Part shown: positions 27,040 through 35,325 of the stretch, in pieces
Numbering within the stretch: the stretch's first letter is position 1
How the letters are laid out: each line of letters opens with the position of its first letter
Assembly (NCBI RefSeq): GCF_038595055.1
Contig: NZ_CP152002.1
Span: forward strand, 6,568,501 to 6,632,500
Origin: Paenibacillus sp. FSL R7-0345
GTDB lineage: Bacteria > Bacillota > Bacilli > Paenibacillales > Paenibacillaceae
Length of the DNA: 64,000 nucleotides
Direction of reading: 5' to 3'
Notes under the pieces: generated by a model
What the model was told of the DNA's origin: nothing
The model's input: the letters and a program-made list of their open reading frames with translations, nothing else
The model's database searches: none
Made by a program: the position numbers and the translations under genes

Positions 27040-29136
27040 TCAGCTGCAACCTGGCTCGGCCAAGGGCTGCTCCCGTTTCTTAACTTCCACTGTAGCCGAG
27101 AAAAAGGTGGCCCCGCCGTCCATATCACTAAGCCGGTCGGGCGTGAGCACATTGATCCGCTGCTTTTTGCCTTTGCCGCCCCACCACAGCCCCTGGCTGA
27201 TCACGGTGCCCGGCAGCATTTTGTCAGTAACCATGGCTGTAATCTCAACTCTGCCTCTGCCGTTATACACGGTGATTTCATCGCCGTGCGCGATGTCCCG
27301 GGCTGCCGCGTCCGCAGGATGAATCTGCAGGACAGGAGCCTTTTCCATCCGCTGATGCTTCTCCACATTGCCGAAGGTTGAGTTGAGGAAGTTATGATTC
27401 GGCGGAGAGATGAACATCAGCGGGTAGTCCGCTCCCTGCTCCGGACGCCGCACCCCGTCATAACCCTCCTTAACCGGAGTGTAGACCGGCAGCGGCGGCA
27501 GACCAGCAAGCTCCATCGCTTTCGAATAGAGCTCGATCTTGCCGGAAGGGGTCGGCAGCGTCTCCAGAAAGTGCGCCTTCGGCGACATATCCAGCTTAAC
27601 GAAGCGCTCTGCCTTCAGCCGCTCAAGCGTCACCCCGTTCAAGTACGGGTTGTCCGGATAATCCAGCGCTTCCCGGATCATGTCCTCCTCCGGCTGGCCA
27701 AATATCTCCGGATCAAAGCCCATAGCCAGCCCCAGCAGCGAAAAGAGCTCGACATTGCTTTTACATTCACCCTGACGTTCCAGTACAGGCTCCTGCAGCT
27801 GCATATAATGATGCCAATATGAGCTGTACAAATCTGTATTTTCAAAAGTGGAGGTGGCCGGCAGCACAATATCCGCATACATCGCTGTGTCCGTCATAAA
27901 CAGATCATGCACGACCGTGAACAGGTCCTCCCGCGCAAACCCCGCCTTCACCTTGTCGGCACTCGGCGCGACAACCAGCGGATTAGTACCATAGACGAAT
28001 AAGCTCATAATCGGCTGCTCCTGCTGGGCCAGTGCCTCCCCGATCCGGTTCATGTTAATGCTGCGGGCCAGCGGATTACTGCGCAGATCATGCCGGGCCA
28101 GCGCCTGGGAATGAACAGAGCTATAGCCGCCGTTGGACCTGATCGCCCCGCCGCCCGGCTTCAGCCAGGCCCCGACCAGCGCAGGCAGGCAGGCAATACT
28201 GCGGACGTTCATTCCGCCGTTGTCATGATGCTGCAGCCCGTTGCCGATGTGGATATACGGCACCTTGGCTTCACCGTACAGCCTGGCCAGCTGCTCGATA
28301 TCTGCTACAGTCACGCCGGTAATCTCTGATACCAGCTCGGGCGGATACCCCAGCACCTGTTCGCGCAGTTCCTCATGTCCAACCGTGTATTCTTGCAGAA
28401 AGGCTTCATCGGCCAGTCCGTCGCGGAACAGGATATGCATCAGTCCGAGCGCCAGTGCAGCATCCGTCCCCGGGTACAGCGGCAGGAACCAGTCTCCCCA
28501 CTGTGCAGTGCGGTTGCGGTGCACATCAATAACTACCACCTTTGCCCCGCGCTTGCGGGCCTGCTCGGCAAAGACCACCTGATGCATATTGGTGCTTACA
28601 ATATTGCCCCCCCAGACGACGATCAGATCGGCGTTCACCGTATCCTCCGGACTGGCTCCACCGTCGATCCCCATCGTGTACTTCCAGCCGGTTGTCCCGG
28701 CTGCATTACAGATTTTGGCGTCCAGGCGGCTTGCACCGAGCCTGTTAAAGAAGCGGCGGTCCATCCCGCCGACGCTGAGCATACCCATATTTCCGTAAAA
28801 GTAATAGGGCAGGATACTCTCCGGCCCGTAATCTTCAGACAGCTGCTTGTAACGTCCGGTGATTTCTGTAATCGCCTCGTCCCAGCTAATCTGCTCAAAG
28901 GCTCCGCTGCCTTTAGGGCCTGTGCGGCGCAGCGGGTGCATCAGCCGCTCGGGGTGATGTACCCTTGACGCCATGTTGCGCACCTTGTTGCAGATGGCCC
29001 CTTTTGTGACCGGATGTGCCGGATTTCCCTCGACTTTTACAATGTTACCGTTCTGCTTATGCACCAGCAGCCCGCAAGTGTCCGGACAGTCCAGCGGACA
29101 TACCGCCGGAAAAACACCTTCACTGCTATACTTCAA
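27040..29136 (-). CDS. Molybdopterin oxidoreductase, formate-dehydrogenase-like (YoaE type)
   Basis: This DMSO-reductase-family enzyme has 698 residues and starts at TTG 29136 behind GGAGGG. An N-terminal [4Fe-4S] site is formed by C13, C17, C21 and C49. The likely Mo ligand is C143 (KICNAAGTTG). The C-terminal MGD-binding domain is complete. It has no Tat signal and no accessory Fe-S or membrane subunit beside it, so it is probably cytoplasmic. Formate oxidation is suggested by the formate/nitrite channel directly upstream on the same strand; other substrates (sulfur or N-oxide compounds) remain possible for this subfamily. Confidence 0.85.
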   Translation of the reverse strand: MKYSSEGVFPAVCPLDCPDTCGLLVHKQNGNIVKVEGNPAHPVTKGAICNKVRNMASRVHHPERLMHPLRRTGPKGSGAFEQISWDEAITEITGRYKQLSEDYGPESILPYYFYGNMGMLSVGGMDRRFFNRLGASRLDAKICNAAGTTGWKYTMGIDGGASPEDTVNADLIVVWGGNIVSTNMHQVVFAEQARKRGAKVVVIDVHRNRTAQWGDWFLPLYPGTDAALALGLMHILFRDGLADEAFLQEYTVGHEELREQVLGYPPELVSEITGVTVADIEQLARLYGEAKVPYIHIGNGLQHHDNGGMNVRSIACLPALVGAWLKPGGGAIRSNGGYSSVHSQALARHDLRSNPLARSINMNRIGEALAQQEQPIMSLFVYGTNPLVVAPSADKVKAGFAREDLFTVVHDLFMTDTAMYADIVLPATSTFENTDLYSSYWHHYMQLQEPVLERQGECKSNVELFSLLGLAMGFDPEIFGQPEEDMIREALDYPDNPYLNGVTLERLKAERFVKLDMSPKAHFLETLPTPSGKIELYSKAMELAGLPPLPVYTPVKEGYDGVRRPEQGADYPLMFISPPNHNFLNSTFGNVEKHQRMEKAPVLQIHPADAAARDIAHGDEITVYNGRGRVEITAMVTDKMLPGTVISQGLWWGGKGKKQRINVLTPDRLSDMDGGATFFSATVEVKKREQPLAEPGCS

Positions 29137-29308
29137 AGCGGATGCCCTCCTTCCTAATTTACGCGTATAATCTGAAGCTTTTGATCATATAAACAGCCCG
29201 TCTGTCCATTGTAAAACGGGGGCTTCATCGCGTAAAGAAATTCACGGAAAACGGGTGATTCGAACTTATTATGTCCGGGTAATAGAGCATATGAAACACT
29301 CCCTATTT

Positions 29309-29359
29309 ATTCGCCGTGAATCCGATTTCGTTCCCCCGAGTCGGATATGCACGGCGAAT
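29309..29359. repeat. Strong isolated hairpin upstream of the molybdoenzyme
   Basis: ATTCGCCGTG (29309-29318) pairs with CACGGCGAAT (29350-29359), and inside it TCCGA pairs with TCGGA. On the plus strand it is followed by TTTTGTTTTG like a terminator, although no plus-strand gene ends here. Confidence 0.6.
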
Positions 29360-29384
29360 TTTGTTTTGTAAACCTTTAACTATG

Positions 29385-29454
29385 AAAAAAACACTCCCTG
29401 ATGTCCGCTTCCCCTATCCATTACTAACGGACGTTGGCGGTCATACAAGGAGTG
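29385..29454 (-). terminator. Terminator of the formate/nitrite channel gene
   Basis: On the minus strand GGAGTG and CACTCC arms enclose an inner GTCCG/CGGAC stem, followed by a run of seven Ts. Confidence 0.65.
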
Positions 29455-29507
29455 CCTATTACTATTCCTTCTATATAAATCTGTTCCAGGCAAGCTTCAG
29501 CTCACTG

Positions 29508-30335
29508 CTAAGCGTGCTTCTTCACTGCAGAGGCCGCTACACCTTCAACCGTCTGGACGGCTGCCGGCGTTTTGCGCAAGTAAGCCATGTAATAAGCCGC
29601 TGCTACAAAGACCGCCCCCCCGGTCAGGTTACCGAGCCACACCGGAACGAAGTTGTTGAAATAATCCAGCCAGGTAAAATGTCCTTCAAATATAGCAGCA
29701 GGGATCAGGAACATGTTAGCAACAACGTGCTGGAAGCCGATAGCAACAAACGCCATTGTCGGGAACCAGATCCCGAGAATCTTGCCGCTGAAATTATCCG
29801 CCCCGTAAGAGAGCCACACCGCCAGCGCTACCAGCCAGTTACAGCCGATCCCGGAGACAAAAGCCTGAACAAAGGTAACATCAATCTTATGCTCAGCCAT
29901 ACTGATCAGTTTCTCCAGATAGACGCCTTCAGCCGTCAGGCCGACTACATGACCGAAGAAATAAGCAACGAACAGGGCGCCTGCCAGGTTACTGAGCGTA
30001 ATCAGCACCAGGTTCTTCATGAGTTCCCAGAACGAAATCTTTTTTGCCAAAAAAGCCAGCGGTACCGCCATCATATTCCCTGTCAGCAACTCCCCGCCAG
30101 CCAGCAGCACCATGATCAGCCCGACCGGGAAAACAGCCGCCCCGATAAAGTTGGCGATGGAGCCCCATTCTGCAGGTGCACCCGCAATGACACGAATATC
30201 CAGTAAAAATCCGAGCGAAATAAATGCTCCTCCCAGAAAACCGAGAATAAGTACGGCCGCAAGCGGGTTATGAGCCTTCTTGACTCCGTTCTCTACCGTT
30301 ACCTCGGCAATCTGTTGCGGTTTGTTGTATGCCAT
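29508..30335 (-). CDS. Formate/nitrite channel (FocA/NirC/FdhC family)
   Basis: The 275-residue pentameric FNT-type channel protein has six hydrophobic segments and family signatures such as GFLGGAFISLGFLLDI and GNMMAVPLAFLAKKI. The ATG at 30335 follows AGGGGATAGG; the earlier ATG at 30401 has none and lies in the regulatory region. Between the molybdoenzyme and the formate-THF ligase, formate is the likely substrate. Three Fnr/Crp-like dyads lie 56-120 bp upstream, suggesting induction at low oxygen. Confidence 0.92.
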   Translation of the reverse strand: MAYNKPQQIAEVTVENGVKKAHNPLAAVLILGFLGGAFISLGFLLDIRVIAGAPAEWGSIANFIGAAVFPVGLIMVLLAGGELLTGNMMAVPLAFLAKKISFWELMKNLVLITLSNLAGALFVAYFFGHVVGLTAEGVYLEKLISMAEHKIDVTFVQAFVSGIGCNWLVALAVWLSYGADNFSGKILGIWFPTMAFVAIGFQHVVANMFLIPAAIFEGHFTWLDYFNNFVPVWLGNLTGGAVFVAAAYYMAYLRKTPAAVQTVEGVAASAVKKHA

Positions 30336-30390
30336 GATTCCTATCCCCTTCGTAAAAATACTTAAAATTTGTTCCTTTATCTCATTGTAG

Positions 30391-30455
30391 CGTGATCCCA
30401 ATCACATTTACGTGATAAATATCACCACAGGAAACGCTTCGTGAAAGTTTTCACT
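30391..30455. promoter_or_regulatory. Three Fnr/Crp- or Rex-like sites upstream of the formate channel
   Basis: CGTGATCCCAATCACA (30391-30406), CGTGATAAATATCACC (30411-30426) and CGTGAAAGTTTTCACT (30440-30455) each fit GTGA-N6-TCAC. Centres are 20 and 29 bp apart. In Bacillus, Fnr sites read TGTGA-N6-TCACT and Rex sites share the same half-sites, so the factor is not decided by sequence alone. Confidence 0.75.
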
Positions 30456-30540
30456 GACATGTCAAATTTAGCACAGCACAGGTATGGTGAATATAAAAAA
30501 AGGCACAATAACCGTTCACCCGTTTTTATGTATACAGCAC

Positions 30541-30569
30541 AAAAAAACCGGAGCCAGGGCGGCTCCGGT
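30541..30569 (-). terminator. Terminator of the NADH oxidase gene
   Basis: CCGGAGCC (30548-30555) and GGCTCCGG (30561-30568) enclose 5 bp, with a run of Ts after it on the minus strand. Confidence 0.85.
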
Positions 30570-30588
30570 CATCATCCTCATCTATAGG

Positions 30589-31953
30589 TTATACATTCAC
30601 TGTCTCTTTACGCGGGGTTGTCTTAGGCAGGGCCTGAAGACCTGCTGTGTTCAGGAAGTTCCAAGGCTTGTTGTAATGCGGCTGGAAGAAGAAGTCGATA
30701 AAGGCCAGCTGATCAACAGTCATCCGGTTCTGGATGCAGACCGATACGGTATTGATCGACTGGGTCAGGTCCATTTTGGACATGATCTGCGCTCCGAGAA
30801 TCCGGCGTGTGCCGCGGGCATAGACTACTTTCAGCTGTACCTGCTCCACAGTCGGCATGAATTCCGGACGGTAGTTGTCGGTGATCATCACACTTTCTAC
30901 CTCAATGCCTTCCGCTTTAGCTGCTTCTTGGGTCAGGCCGGTGCCGGCAATGTTGTCTTCGTATATTTTGATGCCGGAAGTGCCCTGAGTGCCCATATAA
31001 GGAATGGTGTTCTCAACCAGATTGCGGGCAACCAGTGTACCCATGCGGACTGCGTTGGTAGCCAGCGGAATATAAGCATGCTGACCGGTCGGGTTGTAAT
31101 GGATCGCACAGCTGTCACCGGCAGCGAATACGTCCGGCAGGCTGGTCTGCATATAATCATTGACCATAATCGCCCCGTTTGGCAGCATATCCACCTGGCC
31201 CTTGAGCAGCTCTGTATTCGGACGGAAGCCGATGCAGAGGATAACCAGATCCGTTTCATGTTCGCCTTTGCTCGTAACAACCTTGGTTACTTTGCCGTTC
31301 TCTCCAACAAATGAGCTTACCTTTTCGCCGAGGGCCAGCTTGATCCCGTGATCCTCAAGTGATTTTTGAATCGGAGCGGTAAACTCTTCATCCAGGTATT
31401 TGCTGAGAATGCGTTCTTCACCGTCAATCAGAGTTACCTCTTTTCCGTTCATCTGGAAGGCTTCAACCAGCTCTACCCCGATGTAGCCGGCACCGACAAC
31501 GGTAATTCTTTTTACCTGCTCAGCCCGCTCAATAATGGTATTCGAGTGGTTATAGTTCTTGGAGAGCAGGATGCCGTCCAGGTTCATACCTTCGAGCTTA
31601 GGAATAATCGGCCAAGAGCCGGTAGTCATGATCAGCTTGTCATACGTATCGTTAAATTCCTCACCGGTTGCCAGGTTACGGGCACGCAGTGTTTTGGCGG
31701 CGGTATCTACATTAATCACTTCATGGCGCATCTTGGTGGTCACACCGAGCTCGGCAAGCTTTTCCGGCGATGAGTAGAACAGGCCTTGCGGGTCTTTGAC
31801 TACTCCGCCTACATACAATGCAATGCCGCACGACAGGAATGAGATGTTATCGTTGCGTTCGTACACCGTAATCTCGGCATCCGGGTACAGCTGTGCGGTA
31901 TTAACAATTGCGGCGGTTCCGGCATGGGTACATCCAATGACTGCTACTTTCAT
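30589..31953 (-). CDS. nox: NADH oxidase / CoA-disulfide-reductase-type flavoprotein
   Basis: The 454-residue flavoprotein has an N-terminal FAD motif (VIGCTHAGTAA), the redox Cys42 in SFLSCGIALYVGG, an NAD-binding VVGAGYIGVELVEAF, and a C-terminal dimerisation domain. The YERNDNISFLSCG pattern is typical of water-forming NADH oxidases (Nox), which remove oxygen and regenerate NAD. The ATG at 31953 follows GGAGGAGGAAG; the in-frame ATG at 32022 lies in the operator region. CoA-disulfide reductase activity cannot be excluded. Three strong Fnr/Rex-like dyads precede it. Confidence 0.88.
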   Translation of the reverse strand: MKVAVIGCTHAGTAAIVNTAQLYPDAEITVYERNDNISFLSCGIALYVGGVVKDPQGLFYSSPEKLAELGVTTKMRHEVINVDTAAKTLRARNLATGEEFNDTYDKLIMTTGSWPIIPKLEGMNLDGILLSKNYNHSNTIIERAEQVKRITVVGAGYIGVELVEAFQMNGKEVTLIDGEERILSKYLDEEFTAPIQKSLEDHGIKLALGEKVSSFVGENGKVTKVVTSKGEHETDLVILCIGFRPNTELLKGQVDMLPNGAIMVNDYMQTSLPDVFAAGDSCAIHYNPTGQHAYIPLATNAVRMGTLVARNLVENTIPYMGTQGTSGIKIYEDNIAGTGLTQEAAKAEGIEVESVMITDNYRPEFMPTVEQVQLKVVYARGTRRILGAQIMSKMDLTQSINTVSVCIQNRMTVDQLAFIDFFFQPHYNKPWNFLNTAGLQALPKTTPRKETVNV

Positions 31954-32007
31954 GATTTCTTCCTCCTCCAAATTGGAAAGCTTATTTAAGGTATAATGAA
32001 TGTCATT

Positions 32008-32085
32008 TGTGATTAATTTCACTTTATACGTTGATTATATTGTGATTTTTCTCACATTACAAGTATAATTGTGATTTTTCTCACA
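32008..32085. promoter_or_regulatory. Three Fnr/Crp- or Rex-like sites upstream of nox
   Basis: TGTGATTAATTTCACT (32008-32023), TGTGATTTTTCTCACA (32041-32056) and an identical TGTGATTTTTCTCACA (32070-32085). The last two are exact copies 29 bp apart, and two of the three are flanked by T as in the Rex consensus TTGTGA-N6-TCACAA. Possible minus-strand -10 boxes lie beside the first site, so repression or activation cannot be decided. Confidence 0.8.
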
Positions 32086-32252
32086 TTGTTCACAATTTGG
32101 ATTGCCTCCTGATTTGTTACCTGCAGCCGGCATGGTCTCCGGTTATCTTATTTTCCCCAAGCAGGCAGAGTTTATGTCTCCGGCGGCAGGATGCGGCGAT
32201 GTAAGGAATCCGGGGTGGATCCTATAGCGCCTATTTATTTTTACCCAAAAAA

Positions 32253-32305
32253 AATCCCTGATACCACAGCGGCAAGCCGCCGGGCACAGGGAGCCGTATT
32301 AAATT
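32253..32305 (-). terminator. Terminator of fhs
   Basis: On the minus strand TCCCTG and CAGGGA arms with an inner GGCGGCTTGCCGC hairpin are followed by eight Ts. Confidence 0.75.
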
Positions 32306-32322
32306 TTTTTCATTTAGACAGT

Positions 32323-33957
32323 CTATTCCAAGCCGTGCAGCACGCCATCCTCATCGACCAGCAGCCCCTCGGCAGCAGGCTTGGCCGGAAGTCCCGGCAT
32401 CGTAACGATATTGCCCGTAATAACTACGGCAAAACCGGCGCCAAGCGACAGTGTAATATCCCGCACTCCCATCGTAAAGCCTTCCGGTGCACCTAACAGT
32501 CTCGGCTGGTCGGAGAAGGAGTACGGCGTTTTGGCCATGCATACCTGAAGCTGCTGCAGTCCAAGCTTCTCGATAACGGCCAGGCTGCGTTTAGCCGCCG
32601 GAGAGAAGGCTACTCCTGTGCCGCGGTAAATTTCGGTGACGATTTTATTGATTTTGGAAGGAATATCGAGCTGATCCTCATAGAGCGGCGCGAAGGTTGC
32701 TGCGGGCTCACGGTCAAGCAGCTTTTTGAGCTCTTCGGCCAGCTCCAGCCCGCCGGCTCCGCCCCCGGCCCACACCTTGGAAACGGCAGCAGGCACATCC
32801 AGACGGCCGCAGGCCTCCAGCACAGCGTTCACCTCATCAGGTGCGTCGCCCTCAAAATGATTCAGCGCGACCAGCACCGGAACGCCGAATTTGCCTAGAT
32901 TCTCGATGTGGCGCTCCATGTTCGCCAGCCCCGAGAGCAGCGCCGCACGGTTGCCTTCATACAGCTCCTCCTTGCGGACGCCGCCGTTGTACTTCAGCGA
33001 TTTTACAGTAACGACAAGTACAGCTGCATCCGGAGCAAGCCCGGCCTGGCGGCATTTAATGTCCATGAACTTTTCTGCTCCAAGGTCAGCCCCGAAGCCG
33101 GCTTCAGTGACTACCACATCCCCCAGCTTCAGCGCGTAACGGGTGCCGATTACACTGCTGCAGCCATGTGCGATGTTGGCAAAAGGCCCACCGTGAATAA
33201 TGACCGGTGTTCCTTCCAGCGTCTGCACCAGATTGGGCTTCACCGCCTCCTTGAGCAGTGCAGTCATCGCTTCAACAGCTCCAATCTCCTTAGCTGTAAC
33301 CGGCTGGCCCAGCATATCGTAGCCCACCAGCATCCGGCTCAGCCTCTTCTTCAGGTCGGCAAGGTCATCACATAAGCACAATACCGCCATAATTTCGGAA
33401 GCCGTCGTAATCTGGAAGCCGCTCTCCCGTACTGTCCCGTTACCGTCGCCGAGACCGGTCACAATGTTCCGCAGACTGCGGTCATTCATGTCCATTACAC
33501 GTTTCCAGACAATGCGCTGCGGATCAAGGCCCAGGGCATTCCCCTGGAATATATGATTGTCAATCATCGCCGACAACAGGTTATGTGCGGAAGTTACGGC
33601 ATGAATATCCCCTGTAAAATGCAGATTGATCTCGTCGGCCGGGACAATCTGAGCTTTGCCGCCGCCTGTTGCTCCGCCCTTCATACCGAGGCAGGGGCCG
33701 AGTGAAGGCTCCCGCAGCGCAGCTACTGTTTTTACGCCGGCTGCATTCAGCGCCTGGGACAGTCCGATCGTGGTCAGTGTTTTCCCTTCACCGGCGGGAG
33801 TAGGATTAATGGCGGTAACAAGCACCAGCTTGCCGTCCGGCCTGTGCTTTACCTCTTCCCAAAGGGAAGGAGCCAGCTTGCTTTTATATTTTCCGTACAG
33901 CTCCAGATGCTCCCCGCTGATTCCTGCTGCTGCTGCTACCTCTGTAATTAATCTCAT
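32323..33957 (-). CDS. fhs: Formate--tetrahydrofolate ligase
   Basis: Fhs joins formate to tetrahydrofolate with ATP, giving 10-formyl-THF for purine and other one-carbon use. The 544-residue protein has the P-loop NPTPAGEGKTLTTIGL and the family signatures GGGKAQIVPADEINLHFTGD and VTEAGFGADLGAEKF. Length matches the usual ~555. It is the upstream neighbour of the NADH oxidase gene and lies near the formate channel, which suggests that imported or internally made formate is fed into folate. It has its own terminator. Confidence 0.96.
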   Translation of the reverse strand: MRLITEVAAAAGISGEHLELYGKYKSKLAPSLWEEVKHRPDGKLVLVTAINPTPAGEGKTLTTIGLSQALNAAGVKTVAALREPSLGPCLGMKGGATGGGKAQIVPADEINLHFTGDIHAVTSAHNLLSAMIDNHIFQGNALGLDPQRIVWKRVMDMNDRSLRNIVTGLGDGNGTVRESGFQITTASEIMAVLCLCDDLADLKKRLSRMLVGYDMLGQPVTAKEIGAVEAMTALLKEAVKPNLVQTLEGTPVIIHGGPFANIAHGCSSVIGTRYALKLGDVVVTEAGFGADLGAEKFMDIKCRQAGLAPDAAVLVVTVKSLKYNGGVRKEELYEGNRAALLSGLANMERHIENLGKFGVPVLVALNHFEGDAPDEVNAVLEACGRLDVPAAVSKVWAGGGAGGLELAEELKKLLDREPAATFAPLYEDQLDIPSKINKIVTEIYRGTGVAFSPAAKRSLAVIEKLGLQQLQVCMAKTPYSFSDQPRLLGAPEGFTMGVRDITLSLGAGFAVVITGNIVTMPGLPAKPAAEGLLVDEDGVLHGLE

Positions 33958-34114
33958 AACTGTATAAAACCCTCCTGCCGTTATTATCCTGCTCAGCTTG
34001 CTCTTTATGTATGACGCGCGGTGATGTTTCCTTCTTCAAAGAATACATTGTCCGTGAAAAGCGTCAAGGAATATTTTCATAGTATACCCGCCGGCAGGGT
34101 CTGCACTCCATAGC

Positions 34115-34156
34115 AAAAAAGCCCTCCCGCAACCGGTAATCCCGGTCAGGGAGGGC
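34115..34156 (-). terminator. Terminator of the glutathione peroxidase gene
   Basis: The arms GCCCTCCC (34121-34128) and GGGAGGGC (34149-34156) enclose an inner CCGG hairpin and are followed on the minus strand by six Ts. Confidence 0.8.
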
Positions 34157-34196
34157 TGGCTGAACATTTCATGGTAATTGCAGCTGCACCGTGCAG

Positions 34197-34673
34197 TTAC
34201 AGCAGGGACTCAATAAGCTCCTTCATGGATTCCGGCGATTCCTTCGGCTCTACCCGTGCCGTCACGTTACCGCTGCGGTCAACCAGGAACTTGGTGAAAT
34301 TCCACTGGATGTCGCTGCTGTCCGCCGTCCCCGGCTGCTGTCCCTTCAGATACTGGAACAAGGGGCTTGCGTCTGGGCCGTTAACATCGGTCTTGGCGAA
34401 TACGGGAAACGTTACCCCGTAGTTAACCTGACAGAACTCTTCTGCTTCCTCACTCGTTCCCGGCTCCTGGCCGGCGAATTGGTTGCAGGGGAACCCGAGC
34501 ACAACAAGCCCCTGGTCGCCGTATTGCTCATACAGCTTTTGAAGGTCCCCATACTGCGGAGTAAGCCCGCATTTGCTGGCTGTATTGGCAATCAGCAATA
34601 CTTTGCCCTCGTAATCCTTGAGCGGCACTTCCTTACCCGCAGGGGTAACAGCGGCAAAACTATAGATCGACAT
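34197..34673 (-). CDS. Glutathione/thioredoxin peroxidase (BsaA-like)
   Basis: The 158-residue protein of the GPx family has the peroxidatic Cys35 in NTASKCGLTPQY, the FPCNQFAGQEP motif and the WNFTKFLVD motif that complete the active site. Bacterial members usually take electrons from thioredoxin and reduce organic peroxides. ATG 34673 follows GAGAGG; an upstream in-frame methionine would add 15 charged residues. It is monocistronic. Confidence 0.93.
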   Translation of the reverse strand: MSIYSFAAVTPAGKEVPLKDYEGKVLLIANTASKCGLTPQYGDLQKLYEQYGDQGLVVLGFPCNQFAGQEPGTSEEAEEFCQVNYGVTFPVFAKTDVNGPDASPLFQYLKGQQPGTADSSDIQWNFTKFLVDRSGNVTARVEPKESPESMKELIESLL

Positions 34674-34756
34674 TGGCTTTTCATCCTCTCGGCTGTTTGA
34701 TTTAGTCAATGTCATCATACCTTATACTGCTGTGTGAATACAAAACAGGAGACAGA

Positions 34757-35095
34757 TTACCGCCGGGCCAGCTTAACCAGCATATGGGCCAGCCGGTGCC
34801 GCTCCTCCTTGTTGCCGACTTTCCACAGCTCCTGCAGCAGCTTCTCCTCACTGTTGCGCGGCTCCTCGTGATCGGCCAGATAATCAGCGACTTTTTCCGC
34901 GGCCACTGCTAGCTGTTCCTCACCGAGCCCGATTTTCTGCGCCAGTTGAATGCGCTTACTTAAATAATTTTGGAAGCTTCCGAAATCCTCAAGAATCTGC
35001 TCCCGCTGCTGTGGAGCAATCCGCTCCAGGGCATCACCCACCCGGTTAATGCTGACATCCCCTTCCTTGCTGACCACGTGATTATGCTCAGACAT
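34757..35095 (-). CDS. DUF3243 family protein
   Basis: The 112-residue hydrophilic, helical protein shows the DUF3243 pattern: FGSFQNYLSKRIQLAQKIGLGEEQLAVAAEKVADYLA. The family is found mainly in spore-formers and has no established function. The start ATG follows GGGAGGCGG. It stands alone between the peroxidase and carboxypeptidase genes. Confidence 0.82.
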   Translation of the reverse strand: MSEHNHVVSKEGDVSINRVGDALERIAPQQREQILEDFGSFQNYLSKRIQLAQKIGLGEEQLAVAAEKVADYLADHEEPRNSEEKLLQELWKVGNKEERHRLAHMLVKLARR

Positions 35096-35289
35096 CTCAT
35101 CCGCCTCCCGATCTAAGTTAGTATGGTTTCCCAGTACTTAACCAGCCGTTTACAGGGTGAACCACTTGTCCTTTTAGAGCAGGGTAAGTCCGTGAAAGAG
35201 GGAATATCCGGGCATCCCAGCGAAAACGAAAATAAGTAGAAACGGCCACACGAGAATTAGAAGGATTATTGATAGCCTAGAACATACTT

Positions 35290-35319
35290 AAAAAGGCAGC
35301 CCCGGATACCGGGACCGCC
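35290..35319 (-). terminator. Terminator of the carboxypeptidase gene
   Basis: GGCAGCCCCGG (35295-35305) and CCGGGACCGCC (35309-35319) pair with two wobbles, with a T-run on the minus strand. Confidence 0.65.
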
Positions 35320-35325
35320 TGCTTA

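Larger units (their letters stand above)
29137..29507. other. Intergenic region with two hairpins, formate channel / molybdoenzyme
   Basis: No gene is supported. The region holds the formate-channel terminator (29385-29454), a separate strong hairpin (29309-29359) and the presumed promoter of the molybdoenzyme. The word AAACACTCCCT occurs twice (29295-29305 and 29389-29399). Confidence 0.55.
31954..32322. other. Regulatory gap between fhs and the NADH oxidase gene
   Basis: This 369-bp stretch has no supported gene. From left to right it holds an AT-rich leader, three TGTGA-N6-TCAC(A/T) dyads, about 165 bp with nothing recognised, and the fhs terminator. Confidence 0.6.

Noticed and set aside
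29316..30206. Plus-strand open frame opposite the formate channel
   Set aside because: It is antisense to a clear FNT channel gene and crosses two hairpins and a terminator; no recognisable domain.
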